Position numbers and translations under genes: made by a program. The notes beneath the pieces were generated by a model. It saw nothing but the letters and a program-made list of their open reading frames with translations, was not told where the DNA came from and ran no database searches. DNA of 64,000 nt from Ichthyophis bannanicus (taxonomy: Eukaryota > Chordata > Amphibia > Gymnophiona > Ichthyophiidae): positions 1,353,623,834 through 1,353,687,833 of the forward strand of contig CM066033.1 in assembly GCA_033557465.1 (NCBI GenBank). The letters run 5' to 3'. Below are positions 10,561 to 20,963 of this stretch, one piece after another; position 1 is the first letter of the stretch, and the number at the start of each line of letters is the position of its first letter.

Positions 10561-12700
10561 AGCCAACTCAATGGACCCAGCCCCCTCAAGGTCTTTGACT
10601 TCTTCCTAGGGAACTTAGCTGTCCTACCTCTGGAGGTTCCAGAGCCAGTCAACATTCCAGGCAGACTGTTACTTTGCCCAAAGGTGGCATCAGATAACAT
10701 CAGAACATTGGACTCTCTCCATAGTAGCAGAGGGGTACAAACTTCACTTCCTACGTATTCCCCCTTCTTCTACTCCAAGAGAGTTCAGCTCTCGGCCTCC
10801 TCTCACCACTCTCTTGCTCCAAGAGATTACCACCCTTCTTGCTCAGGGTGCGATAGAGGAGGTGCCACTCTCTCAGCAAGGCGTGGGCTTCTACTCCCTT
10901 ATCCCAAAGAAGACAGGAGGATACAGGCCCATTCTGGACCTCAGAGAATTGAACAAGCATCTGTTCCAAGAGAAATTCAAGATGATCTCTCTTGGAACTT
11001 TTCTCCCTTACCTCCAGAGTCAGGACTGGCTTTGTTCTCTACATCTAAGGGATGCATATACCCATATCCTCATTTACGCAGAACACAGGAGGTTTCTACA
11101 TTTCCTCTTTTAAGGAAGACATTACCAATACAGAGTTCTACCCTTCGGCCTGGCCTCTGCCTCAAGAGTCTTTACAAAATGCATGGCAGTAGTGGCAGCA
11201 TTCCTAAGATCTCTAGGGATATTTGTCTTCCCTTACTTAGATGACTGGCTCATCCGAGTAACGACAGCTCTAGAGGCCAGCTCTGCTCTCTCCCGCACAA
11301 TGCAGGTTTTTCAACACTTCCGATTTGTAATAAATCTTCCAAAATCCCAAATCACCCCTTCTCAAACCTTAGAGTTCATAGAGGCTCTCCTAGACATGCA
11401 GCAGTCAAGGGCTTTTCTACCATAGGCCTGCTGCGCTCGAGTCATTCAGCTAGCTTTCCAAGCAGGTATGAAATCTTTGCTAACTGCTCAAGAAATGCTT
11501 CCGTTGCTGGGCCATATGGCTTCCACTGTACATGTGGTTCCCTATGCTTGTTTGCATATGTATACGGCTGACCCTGGCTTTGCAGTGGATTCAAGCATCA
11601 GGTCATCTCTGCACATCTAATTTCATCTCTAGGGAGGAGTGGCCTAGTGGTTGGGGCAAGGTACCTCAGGCTAGAAGGTCTGGGGTTCAAATCCCACTAG
11701 AGGAGAGCAACCTTGGGCCAGAAGGACTGGGGTTTCTAGTCCCACAGATGCTCCTTGTAGTCTTGGGCAAGCCACTTAACCCTCCATAGCCCATGTTCCC
11801 TGTAAGTATTAGCGTATGTGTCTCATATCCCCTCGTGTTAAATGTATCCCCCAATTGTGTTGTGACCACTTTGATTGAAGGATAAGGTGGTATACAAAAC
11901 TGTCTAAATAAATAAAATCTCTCCAATGGTGGCAGTCACCAGAAAACCTTCTTGTAGGGTCACCTTTTCAGATGCTACCACACCAATCTTCCCTGACAAC
12001 GGATGCATCCAAATTGGGTTGGGGAGCTCATCTGGACAGTTTCTCCACTCAGGGTCTTTGGACTCAGCAAGAGGCTCAACTTCACATAAATCTGTTGGAA
12101 CTCAGAGCCATCTACAATGCTGTCAGGGTGTTCCAAGACGACCTTTGCTCCCAAACACTTCTAGTCCAGACAGACAATCAGATAGCCATGTGAATAAGCA
12201 AGGTGCAACAGGTTCTCAAGCGTTGTGCAACGAAGCTCTACATATGTGGTCTTTCGCTATACGCCATCAGGTCCACCTATTAGCGGTATATCTCCCTGGC
12301 AAACAATTTCCTGGCAGACAAGCTCAGTCGAGTACTACTGCCACACAAGTGATCTCTCCATGTGAATCAGATTGCTCGAATTTTTCAAATCTGGGGAACC
12401 CCAGATATAGATCTGTTCGCAAATCCTCAGAATGCCAAACGTCCTCGCTTCCGTTCCAGAATACCTGCTCTGAACAGTCAGGCGATGGATGCTTTCCACC
12501 TCCACTAGGGTCTGGACTTCCTATATGCCTACCCTCCCATTCCCCTTATCCCCAAGACTCTTTTCAAACTCCAGAGAGACAGGGACTACATAATCCTCAT
12601 AGCCCCGAGTTGGCCACGACAAACATGGTATCCACTGCTTCTACGTCTCTCTCAAGCCAAACCTCTGGAGTTGGGAGACCTTCCACAAGGCGTTCTTATG
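10560..12700 (+). pseudogene. DIRS family A RT-RNase H polyprotein remnant, copy 1
   Basis: RT: LLAQGAIEEVPLSQQG, IPKKTGGYRPILDLRELNKH, SQDWLCSLHLRDAYTH (the palm motif A LDLKDAY of copy 2 is changed here to LHLRDAY), YRVLPFGLASAS, and the YLDD active site at 11234-11245 (FPYLDDWLIR). The thumb and connection region reaches 11600, where a SINE interrupts it. RNase H resumes after 11914: LTTDASKLGWGAHLDSFSTQ, LHINLLELRAIY, VQTDNQIAM. A DIRS-specific tail (WGTPDIDLFANPQNAK, YPPIPLIPKTLFKLQRD) runs to 12700. Several frameshifts and stops (for example near 11112, 11423 and 12191) make it non-functional. Confidence 0.82.
11630..11913 (+). mobile_element. tRNA-headed SINE with L2-like 3' tail
   Basis: The head has pol III promoter parts: an A-box-like TGGCCTAGTGGTTGG and a B-box-like GGGGTTCAAATCCCAC. 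The body has CTTGGGCAAGCCACTTAACC. The tail (CCACTTTGATTGAAGGATAAGGTGG, then TAAATAAATAAAA) matches the L2 3' end at 62165-62230. It is flanked by an ATCTCT-like short duplication and lies exactly where the DIRS RT connection would continue (CTCTCCAATGG on the right). L2 machinery probably mobilised it. Confidence 0.75.
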
Positions 12701-13632
12701 CTTTCAAGTGGGGAAAGTTTTCAATCTGGTGTTCAAAAATTGATCTTAATCCTTTTTCCATTCTTGTGGAAGCGTTACTTGAGTATCTCCTCCACCTCTC
12801 AATTCAGTAAGGGTCCACCTAAGTGTCATTGTGGCATCTCACATGCCCTTAGATGGACAACCTGTCTCCTCTCAGCCGCTTGTAGCGTGCTTCATGAGGG
12901 GCCTACTCTTAACTAAGCCTCCCATTAGGCCACCACCCGTCGCATGGAACCTCAATTGTTGTCCTCGGACAGTTTATGAAGCCACCCTTTGAACCCCTAG
13001 CCACTACGTCTCTGAAGTTTCTTTCTTGGAAAGTCACCTTCCTAATTGCCCTCACTTCTGCAAGACGCATCAGTGAACTCCAGGCTTTTGTGGCTGACCC
13101 TCCTTATACACGGTTTCAGTATGATAAAGTAGTCCTTAGGATTCATCCTCACTTTATGCCAAAGGTGGTTTCGCCTTTTCATTTAAACCAGTTGGTTTAC
13201 CTTCCTGTTTTCTTCCCTAGACCTTATGCCTCTAGTGCAGAAAAAAGTCTACACACTCTGGATTGCAAATGTGCCTTGGTCTTTTATTTACAGAGAACTA
13301 GGCAGCACAGGAAAGCTTCACAGCTTTTTGTTGCTTTTGATTCCAGTCACCTAGGTCTACCAGTTTCCCAGAGAACACTCTCCAAATGGATTGCAGACTG
13401 TATATCTTTTGCATGTGAGAGTGCGGGATTTTCCCTTGAAGGTCATGTCACAGCACACAATGTGCGAGCAACGGCTGACTCCATGGCAAACCTATGCTCA
13501 ATGGTGATTGATGAAATATAAAAAGCAGCAACCTGGTCCTCTGTCCACACTTTTGCGGCCCGTTATTGCTCAGACAAGGACTTCCACCGGGATGCCTCGT
13601 TTGGCCAGGCTGTTCTCCAGCATCTCTTTTAG
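12690..13632 (+). pseudogene. DIRS family A tyrosine recombinase, copy 1
   Basis: Starts with RRSYAFKWGKFSIWCSK (arm-binding N-terminal helices), shifts frame near 12810 and 12950, then reads 12976-13521: SARRISELQAF (first catalytic Arg), a long core, and HVTAHNVRATADSM (His-x-x-Arg). A TAA at 13519 interrupts, and the frame continues KAATWSSVHTFAARYCSDKD, whose Tyr is the nucleophile, to a stop at 13630-13632. DIRS elements use this enzyme instead of a DDE integrase to insert circular DNA. Intact copy for comparison: 54552-55538. Confidence 0.82.
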
Positions 13633-13762
13633 ACTTAGATCAACTCCTACCTCCTGTCCCAGGTTTCGATTCCAGACATCCTTGGAGGATACATGACCCA
13701 CTTAGGCCTGTGTTTCACGGCTCTCTCTGTGGTCATCTCCCTGGCATCTCCAAGCTAGAGAG

Positions 13763-13864
13763 TCCCATATGTGAAGACTACATTCCTGCTTGTTCCTGGA
13801 GATAGCATAGTTGCTCACCTGTAACAGGTGATCTCTGGGAACAGCAGGAATTGAGTCTTCACAA
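13763..13864. repeat. DIRS family A copy 1, internal complementary region
   Basis: Up to 13804 it is the reverse complement of the left end (…GTTCCTGGAGATA). From 13805 it is the reverse complement of the right end (GCATAGTTGCTCACC…, then CAGCAGGAATTGAGTC). It therefore defines the outer ends as TATCTCC on the left and about 14127 on the right. In DIRS replication this region templates completion of the circle. Confidence 0.8.
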
Positions 13865-13929
13865 CCTACCCTCCTCCCCTAGGAGTTGTATTTCTCTCTC
13901 TCTCTCTCCTTCTCTCCTTTTATCTCAGC

Positions 13930-14127
13930 TACAAACCCAAATGAGGAGGGAGAGTTGGAAAGGCAGGAAGGTAGCTACGCAGGCGCAGTGGAATGCTGCC
14001 AAAAGCTTTCCTATAGGACGCTGGGGAGCATTCCCATATGGGCTCCGTCGGTGCCGACATCACCCATATATGAAGACTCAATTCCTGCTGTTCCCAGAGA
14101 TCACCTGTTACAGGCGAGTAATTACCC
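13930..14127 (-). repeat. DIRS family A copy 1, right terminal inverted repeat
   Basis: Reverse complement of 4086-4265, with conserved blocks AAAAGCTTTCCTATAGGACG, GCTGGGGAGCATTCCC, CATATATGAAGACTC and CCCAGAGATCACCTG. TTTACC follows, as it does at copy 2. Confidence 0.8.
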
Positions 14128-15041
14128 TTTACCGATCTGCACTTTATCTTTTGTCTTTCTCATACTGTGATGGCATAATTATAATTGAAAAAAATTTTAA
14201 ATGATGTCAATCACTAAGATGGTATATAAAAATATTTAATAAATGAGAAAAATTGGTATAAAGAGAGAGTTCAAAAATGGGTAAAATTGGAACAGAGATT
14301 CCAGAGCAAAACGCCTTCCCGAAAATGGCTCAATGCATTTCTATGGGAGAAGGAATTCCAGCTTCGGTAGCATTGAAACTTACAAAAAGTGAAACACAGC
14401 AGTTAAGGAATTCATCCTTTCAAAATGCCTTTCTCTGTACTCCTAATGCCCCAAGCTCCCCCCAGCCCCCCCCCCAAACTACTCCTCCCAATTGCCCCAC
14501 CGCCATACAAACTACTTTCACCCCTCCAAAACCACCCCACAACTGCCCCATATCCTTGCCATCAGCCCAGTCTCCAAAACCCTACCCACTGCAACCACCT
14601 CAACACACTACAAACTGCCCACCACCCAAAGCTGCTGCCTGCAACTGCTCCACTACCCTCAACTACCCTTCCCATTCCCCACAGTCACAGCACATGTTCA
14701 GCACACAACAGAGATTACACATTCAAACACACAGGTTTTGGGTACTATTTTCTATCCTCGGTGGGATGCATTTTAGTTATTCTGATATTTGATTTCTACA
14801 TATACTGCAACTAATATCTGTTGCTGTGGGAGGAGCCATATTAAAATATTGGCAAACTACACAAATACTTTGAGCCCGAATGTTTAGGGGGGCTCTGTGA
14901 AATGTGCTTGGGACTTAGAAGGTTAAGATTAGTATCTATCTTACTTTCATCAGGATTCAACAGAATTTTACAATAATGTCCAGAAGGCAGAAGAATGACT
15001 AATGTGTCTTGACATTTGTCTGAGTTTAAAACTTCTTCCTG
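14128..15041. other. No gene recognised; C-rich stretch
   Basis: AT-rich, then a Pro-codon-like C-rich run at 14440-14700 with a poly-C block at 14467. CATTTCTATGGGAGAAG-x-x-TTCC at 14338 recurs at 17049, suggesting an old shared repeat. Overlapping proline/threonine-rich frames arise from base composition. Confidence 0.4.
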
Positions 15042-15157
15042 CTGTTCTCCAGGGCCGGCCCATCCATTGTGCAAGAATGTTGTTTACACAGGGCCCCACG
15101 CTTGAGGGAGCCCCATGCCGCCAACATCCTGCACATGCTGTTTAGCTCCCAGTAGGG

Positions 15158-15431
15158 CTGGCTTCAGAGGGAGCCGGAGAGGCCCCAGGCCACGGCTCAC
15201 CTCTGTACAGCCGCCAAAGTGAAGAGCGCTGTTTTTCTTCACTTTGGCAACTGTGTTCTAGTGTAAGCTGCTGGCACGCTGGAGGTCAAAGGACATTTTC
15301 TGTTTCCTGGCACTCAGCGTGCCAGCGGCCTATACTAGAACACAACTGCTGAAGTGAAGAAAAACAGCGCTCTTCACTTCGGCAACTGTATAGAGGTGAG
15401 TTGGGGCCTCTGTGGCTCCCTCTAAAGCCAG
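15158..15431. repeat. Imperfect large palindrome in hAT element A
   Basis: CTGGCTTCAGAGGGAGCC at 15158 pairs with GGCTCCCTCTAAAGCCAG ending at 15431. Inner blocks such as AGTGAAGAGCGCTGTTTTTC pair with GAAAAACAGCGCTCTTCAC. The centre lies near 15295. Confidence 0.7.
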
Positions 15432-15800
15432 TCAGACAAGTGTGGGGCTCTTTGGAGGTGGGGGGCTAGGACTGGAAATGGTTGATGGGGGGACTAGGAC
15501 TGGAAATGGGCTGATTGGGGAGACTAGGATAGGACTAGAAAGGGCTGATGGGAGGCTAGGGCTTGAAATGGGCTGACAGAGAGGCTAAGATAGGACTGGA
15601 AAGAGCTGATGGGGCGGCTAGGATATGACTGGAAATGACTGATGGGGGTCTAGGATTGGAAAAGGGCTGATGGGAGGCTTGGACTGGAAATGGCTGATGT
15701 GTGGGTTAGGATTGGAAATGGGCTGATGGGGGGGAATAGGACTAGAAGAGAGCAGATGCTGGGTGGGACTTGAATTAGAAGGGAGCTGATGTTGGGGGAG
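15430..15800. repeat. Degenerate G-rich tandem repeat in hAT element A
   Basis: Repeats of a unit close to GGGGCTAGGACTGGAAATGG followed by CTGATG, with indels. The complementary C-rich version (CCCATTTCCAGTCCTAG) lies at 36360-37080 in hAT element B. Confidence 0.7.
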
Positions 15801-16368
15801 GACTAGAAGGGGATGGGGCTTGGGGGAGTGAGGATGGAGAGGGGAAAAAATATTTTGTGTGGGAGGGAAGAAAAATCTACGTTTGGCCGGGTATTGGGAG
15901 AGTAAGTGGGGATTGAGGATGGAAAGGTGAAATTTGAGTGGATGAAAAAGGAACAAAAGAAATGGAGGAAAGAGCAAAAGGGGAAAGATCAGTATGTTAA
16001 ACCAAATGTAGATAGAATGGAAAAAAAAAACTAGAAGAAAGAAGAAAGGACAAATGGACAGCAGACAATGGAGAGTTAGCCAAAAACACAAAGAAACCAG
16101 AAGAAATTACAGCTGAAAAATAAAATGCCCAAACCAGAGGTAGAAAAATACTTTTTTATTTTGAATTTATTAACTGGAATATGTCAGCTCTGGAAAATAT
16201 GTATCGTTAATGTCTTTGCGTTTTTTGTTTAGTACAAGAGGAAATTAATTTATAGTTTTATTTCTCCAGTGTTGTTGTACATTCCAAGATTGGCTTTTGG
16301 GATTCCCAGTTTAATTATTATCTTCCTGTTTCTAAATTGCGATCACTTGATCTTTGTTTGATGATGGT

Positions 16369-16692
16369 CTATGTTCTGCATTTGTAACCGAGCTGAGTTA
16401 TTCTGTTCATATAGTCTCTATTTGACAGTGCCACTTGTTCTCTTTCCCCAGTAGGAGACGTATTGGTATTCTCTGAGATGTATTGGTTTAATATTGACAG
16501 TGTTGCCTTTCGATAGGTAGAGTATGGTGCTTTGTGAATCCTGGTAGTGCTTTTATGATACGGCAGGTTTGCTATGGGTTCTAAATGGGCAACGTTTGTA
16601 GTACTTCTTAATGTGCCTGGTAGTTGGCACTGGAGTGTAGTAATGTAGAAATCTGATAGTCTTTCTTTATCCATACACTCATTAAGAGGCAT
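16369..16692 (-). pseudogene. Unknown 107-codon ORF in hAT core (copy A)
   Basis: Begins MPLNECMDKERLSDFYIT and contains HLEPIAN and ILNQYIS. A homologous frame is at 35599-35895 (MSLNECMDKERLKDFYIT). I know no family for it. Most base differences between the two copies change the amino acid, so present-day coding selection is unlikely; it may be a captured ancestral exon or chance. Function unknown. Confidence 0.35.
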
Positions 16693-16795
16693 GTTTACTA
16701 AAAGTTAGTGCACATTAACATTATGCAAATGAGGCCCCGCAATGAGTCTTCGCACATGGCCCCTCCATCCCCCTTGAGCCAACTCTGCTGTTCTC

Positions 16796-17532
16796 TAATC
16801 CCATCCCCTTTGTAAATGAGCTTGCTGTGCCTGCTTCCAGTGTAAATAGCATCAGAGACTGTAGATAACATCCAGCCAGTGGGAAGACTGTGGAGGTGGA
16901 GCACAGAAAGGCAGCTGTTCTCATAGGAATGAATGAGGAAAGCAAGTGGAAGTTCCTGATCTGTAGAAATGAAGTTTCTGCATGTGGTGAGGTTTGGAAG
17001 ATAAATGAAGACCCCCCCACCCCCCCAAAAAAAAAAAAAGCTCCAGTACATTTCTATGGGAGAAGCAGTTCCAACTGCTGCAGCATGTATACTGACTCAC
17101 AGTGATGATTAAGAAATCGCACCTATCAGACTGCCCTTCTCTCACGATCACAGACATACAGTAAGCCAACTCTGATATGGATACATGCACACACACACAC
17201 ACACACCCATGCAGATATGCATAAATCATCTGAACTTACAAAACAGTGATATTCGACATGTAAACATGCATCATAGGTACAGATTAAAAAACAGAAGTGA
17301 GTTTGCGAGCACATACAAACATATCCACACAGAGGGGTTACAAAGAATTTCATTAGTCATGCTCTGCGTACCTTTTCCATTTTTTTTAATAACTCCCTTT
17401 CTCAAGTTTATTTTTGTGCCCACTGGTATGGTATAGGAATATTCCAGAATCGACAAGTTATGCAGGTCAAATCTGCAGTTTTTTTGAGTTGTGGAGTTGG
17501 ATTTAGATTCTGAATTTAATTTGTTTTTCCAA
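16796..17532. other. No gene recognised; simple repeats
   Basis: Contains a poly-C/poly-A junction (17012-17039) and a (CA)n run around 17188-17207. Nothing else could be assigned. Confidence 0.5.
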
Positions 17533-17745
17533 ACATAGAAACATAGAAATATGACAACAGAAAAAGACCACATGGACTATCTAGTCTGTCCTTCCATATC
17601 AACAACTACAACAGTCCCCTTTTTTCCTTTAGAAATCCTCTGTGTTTATCCCATGCTTTTTTTAATTCAGTTACTGTCCTCATATTACAACCTCCACTGG
17701 GAGATTATTCCACGGATCCACCACTCTAAGGAGGAATTATAATTA
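17533..17745 (-). mobile_element. CR1 3'-end fragment
   Basis: AACATAGAAACATAGAAATATGACAACAG is the complement of the CR1 octamer tail and 3' UTR. The sequence CATGGACTATCTAGTCTGTCC and on to ATTCCACGGATCCACCACTC matches the complement of 9750-9950. It holds only the last codons of ORF2. Confidence 0.85.
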
Positions 17746-17899
17746 AGGTAGGTTCCTGACCCAGAAAGGGCTTGCAATCTAATTCCATACTTGGATTAAT
17801 AAAAGACAAAGCAGAGACCTGGGTGAGCTGTGCATTCAGGGAGACACACACCTTCTCCAAAAGAAATGGAGGCTCATGCCCTGCCTAACACAAGTCTAA

Positions 17900-18063
17900 C
17901 CATGTTCCGTGCTTCTCAAAGATCTCCCTCGTATTACCTCTTTTCTCAAGTCACTTTGTTGGCTCTCTATCTGTTTCCTCATCCAGTTCAAAATTCTCCT
18001 GCTGACCTATAAGTGCATGCACTCTGTAGCTCCTCACTATCTTTCCTCTCTTATATCTCATCA
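17900..18063 (+). mobile_element. L2-like LINE C-terminal fragment
   Basis: One frame reads SLCWLSICFLIQFKILLLTY, then KCMHSVAPHYLSSL, a decayed form of the LHWLPV..RIQFKILLLTYK..HGLAP.YL block of L2-type RTs. It is a different family from the L2 at 43480. The preceding 17746-17900 is unassigned. Confidence 0.5.
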
Positions 18064-18386
18064 TTGAAGAACAGAAAGACGCCTGGAGTGGACCAAGTCA
18101 CTGCCGAAATGATCAAAGCTGGTGGAGACATCGTACTGCTAACACTTATCTGGCACATGGAACAAGTTCCATCAGCATGGAAGAAAGCCATCATCGTGCC
18201 AGTCCTAAAGAAAGGCGATAGCTGGAATGTAAGAACTATCGCAGCATCAGCCTTCTTTCAATTGTTGGCAAGATGTTCATGAAGATCATACAGTTAAGGC
18301 TGCAGGAACATTGTGATCAGACCAGCAGAGAAGAGCAAGCAGGATTTAGACCATATCGGGGCTGCACCGATCAAATATTCATCATT
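18061..18386 (+). pseudogene. RTE-class (RTE-X-like) LINE RT fragment
   Basis: Reads LKNRKTPGVDQVTAEMIKAG, QVPSAWKKAIIVPVLKKGDS, then after a frameshift near 18270 KIIQLRLQEHCDQTSREEQA, GFRPYRGCTDQIF. These are RT fingers motifs (K.PG.D, VP..KKG, EQAGFR) from a LINE distinct from the BovB copy nearby. It stops abruptly at 18386. Confidence 0.65.
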
Positions 18387-19429
18387 CCTTATCGTTCCTC
18401 CAGTTTAGTCCACACTTCTGGGTTGTGCATCTCCTCCTGCAGCTTGGAGACTGGGCATGTCAAAAACGTGACATCACTGGATGTAGTCTGCTGGCATCTC
18501 CCATCAGCCCCAGTGTTTACAGTCTCCATGCAGCAGGACGACGTAGTGAGCACAAGTGCTGGGCTCACTAGAGGAACACATAAGGAGCTGTTAGTGTAGA
18601 GTAGGATATATTTTTGTTTGGTTTTTGGGACTCTTAATGTTTTCTTGATTTCGGGGTCTGTAGCTTTAAAAAAAAAAAAAAAAAAGAGGCTGTTTTAACC
18701 TGCCTTCTCTTGCTTGTGCCGGGTCCTTCTTCACCTGTCTGTGTGTTTCTGCTATTGAAGGCTTACCCGGCTCAGATCTCTCTCCCTGGTGGGTACGGGA
18801 GAGAGCCCTGCAGTAGAGGAGCAGCAGTGTGCATCCGGCACTCCGGGACAGCCGCAACCCTGCAAGCTCAGAATGGTAACCAGCGGGGAGCTCGTCTGCG
18901 GCTGATCGCTCGCTATTCAGCTGAGTGCGGCCGCGCAGATTAGAGCACCACGGCAGCAAAATCACACCGGCAGACCTGGCAGGTATTGTGTTGGGGGGCA
19001 GTTCGCGGTACTGTCGGAGTCCGAAAGGCCGCAGGCACGCGAGTCCGATCGCAGCAATTTTGGCATCCTTTTGCTAAGCCAGTCAGCGGCGGCCATTGTA
19101 GCAGCGTGGAGGCCGCGTGACGCGCTGCTGAGCCGGGAATCGCACGGGGTGACAGTTTTGAGCCTATTTTTGTTTTTATTTCTCTCCCGTGGCCCCTGTT
19201 CTGTAGTTTTGGGGCTCGATAGGTGATTAATGCAGTTTCTTTTGGGGGGAGTTCTATTTAGTCTGAGGTCTTACAGCAGCATATGGTGGATCCCTGGATT
19301 GACTCTCCAAGTACTGGGAACTTGGGATTATTGATCTAACCACCTGGCTGGGGGGAAAGGTCTTGTTGATAGTTTAAAAAAAAGAAAAAGAAAAAACAGT
19401 TTTAGGACAAAGCTGCCCTTTCTGGTTTT
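18387..19429. other. Unassigned DNA with CpG-rich segment
   Basis: A poly-A run (about 18667-18685) is followed by CpG-rich DNA at 18690-19140 with many CGC/GCG words, then AT-rich DNA with A-runs near 19378-19400. No protein family is seen in any frame. It may be a LINE 5' UTR or a promoter-like island; this is a guess from composition. Confidence 0.35.
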
Positions 19430-19652
19430 TGCAAATGCAATGCAATGTGTGCCTTTGAGTCAGTCCTGACTCCTGGCGACCCAGAAGCTCCTGGTTTTCT
19501 TGGCAGTGTCACCGGAAGAAGATTGCCAGGCCTTTCTTCCGAGGCAGTGGAGGGTTAAGTGACTTGCCCAAGGCCACAAGGAGTGCTGGTGGGAATCAAA
19601 CCCTGGTTGGTTGGTTACCAAGCCAGTGTTCTAACCACTAGGCTACTCCTCC
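19430..19652 (-). mobile_element. tRNA-headed SINE with BovB-like 3' tail
   Basis: Read on the minus strand, GGAGGAGTAGCCTAGTGGTT and GGTTTGATTCCCACCAGC (B box) head the element, then CCTTGGGCAAGTCACTTAAC as in the SINE at 11630. The tail is GGGTCGCCAGGAGTCAGGAC, then TGACTCAAAGGCAC, matching the BovB 3' end GGGTCGCCATGAGTCGACTC, CGACTCGACGGCAC at 41516-41549. The same head is thus joined to another LINE's tail. Confidence 0.72.
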
Positions 19653-19654
19653 AC

Positions 19655-20235
19655 TCAACACAACTATAATTCAAGTATATGCCCCAACAACAGCTGCAGA
19701 AGAGAATGAAATTGAAGAGTTCTATGAACAAGTACAAGCTGAAATTGACAGAACATGCAAACAGGATATGTTGATAGTCATGGGTGACTGGAACGCAAAA
19801 GTTGGCAACAAAGAAGAAGGCAAAGTGGTTGGAAAATATGGACTTGGCATCAGAAATGAAGCTGGAGAAAGACTGATATAATTTGGCAATACCAACAATC
19901 TATTCATCTCAAACGCCTTCTTCCAGAAACACAAGCAGCAACTGTACACATGGACTTCACCCAATGGATTGTACAAAAATCAAATTGACTACATCTGTAG
20001 ACGTCAACAATGGAAAAGCTCTATAACATCAACAAAGACAAAACCTGGAGCTGACTCTGGTACAGATCACCAACTACTAGTATGCAAACTAAAGCTAAAG
20101 TTGAAAAAGAGCAAACCACTCACGAATGCAGCAAAATATGACCTTGAGAATATACCACTGGAATTTAAAGACTGCCTGCAAAATCGATTTGCTGCTTTAG
20201 ATACAAATGACAGAGCTCCAGAAGAGTTATGGAAT
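19655..20235 (+). pseudogene. BovB/RTE AP endonuclease domain fragment
   Basis: Frames read IIQVYAPTTAAEENEIEEFY, MLIVMGDWNAKVG, YGLGIRNEAGERL, a TAA at 19878, then TNNLFISNAFFQ, YTWTSPNGLYKNQIDYI, TKPGADSGTDHQLLVCKL. GDWNAKVG and GTDHQL are APE catalytic boxes: Asp-Asn and the final Asp-His. It ends at PEELWNDM, where a CR1 3' fragment interrupts. The N-terminus is absent, replaced by the SINE. Confidence 0.85.
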
Positions 20236-20475
20236 GACATGGGACAGACACAGTGGATCACTTTACAGCAACAGGATAAAATCAAAATAAACTTAACTAT
20301 CTAATTTCTCAACAAATAGGGGTGTCCTACATGGAGCGGTGAGTTCACCCCTAAACAAGGAAATGGAAAGCGGTGGCCTGCACACAGCAGTAGCTGCACC
20401 TACTCTTGCCATCTTTCTGGGCAGACTAAATGGACCATACTGGTCTTTATCTGCTGCCATTTACTATGTTACATC
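20236..20475 (+). mobile_element. CR1 (second subfamily) 3'-end insertion in BovB
   Basis: GGGACAGACACAGTGGATC through TGGACCATACTGGTCTTTAT to TTACTATGTTACAT matches the CR1 3' end at 33980-34215. ACAT on both sides may be a short target duplication. The BovB frame resumes at 20476 with KKIVLEESDKC. Confidence 0.75.
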
Positions 20476-20904
20476 AAGAAGATTGTGTTGGAAGAAAGCG
20501 ATAAGTGTCTACAAAAGGTGAAAAAGCAAAAACGGACAAAATGGATGACAGAAGAAACTCTGAAAATTGCCCAGAAACACAGAGAAGCTAAAGCCAGAGG
20601 AGAAAGAAAGACAATTGCAGAACTCAAGAGAGATTTCCAACGTGCAGCAAGGAAAAGTACTACAATGACACATGCAAGGAAATAGAAGCAGAAACTATTA
20701 GAGGAAGAACAAGATCGGCTTTCCTAAAGCTATGAGAGTTAAAGAAAAAATTCAAGCCTTGAATTGGAATGTTACAAGATGCTCAAGGTTATATGTTGAA
20801 TGAATCTGAGAAGATCAAGAAAAGGTGGAAAGAATATACAGAATTTTTATATGATAAATATCAAGTGGACCAACAGCCGTTTCAACCTGTACCTTATGAT
20901 CTGG
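20476..20904 (+). pseudogene. BovB/RTE linker between endonuclease and RT
   Basis: Lys/Glu-rich: VKKQKRTKWMTEETLKIAQK, HREAKARGERKTIAELKRDF, QRAARK, then a stop and shifts, then SEKIKKRWKEYTEFLYDKY. Collinear with the BovB linker. The last 21 bp are the left copy of the Penelope target duplication. Confidence 0.78.
20884..20904. repeat. Target site duplication of Penelope-like element (left copy)
   Basis: 21 bp starting AACCTGTACC and ending ATGATCTGG, repeated exactly at 30451-30471. Confidence 0.85.
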
Positions 20905-20963
20905 GGAACCAAACACAAAAAAGCGAGAGGCGTGCGGAGGTCACAGGTGTCTTTATTAATTGA

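Larger units (their letters stand above)
4086..14127 (+). mobile_element. DIRS-like retrotransposon, family A, copy 1
   Basis: The left end starts TATCTCCAGGAACAAG. The right end is its near reverse complement (13930-14127), and an internal region at 13763-13864 joins the complements of both outer ends, the hallmark of DIRS elements. Gag, RT-RNase H and tyrosine recombinase remnants follow in order on the plus strand. It contains two later insertions: a full CR1 (about 5700-9972) and a SINE (11630-11913). Without them it is about 5.5 kb, a normal DIRS size. Many stops and frameshifts show it is inactive. Copy 2 at 47399-56020 is the same family. Confidence 0.88.
15042..16795. mobile_element. 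Non-autonomous hAT element A with 8-bp target duplication
   Basis: CTGTTCTC flanks both sides (15042-15049 and 16788-16795). Terminal inverted repeats are CAGGGCCGGCCC on the left and the complement of CAGAGTTGGCTC on the right; all four differences are transitions. TIRs starting CAG with 8-bp duplications define hAT transposons. No transposase is present. Inside are a large palindrome (15158-15431), a GGGCTGATGGG/GACTGGAAATG tandem region (15430-15800) and a core (about 15800-16730) shared in inverted orientation with the hAT element at 35450. Confidence 0.78.

Noticed and set aside
11640..11700. tRNA gene
   Set aside because: A and B boxes are present, but no cloverleaf acceptor stem or anticodon arm can be formed and the sequence continues into a SINE body.
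15618..16091. 157-codon Pro/His/Ser-rich ORF (-)
   Set aside because: Product of the tandem G-rich repeat in hAT element A; no homologue in the second copy's equivalent frame beyond the repeat.
17188..17207. CRISPR-like or tandem array
   Set aside because: Simple (CA)n microsatellite; no direct repeats with unique spacers anywhere in the window.
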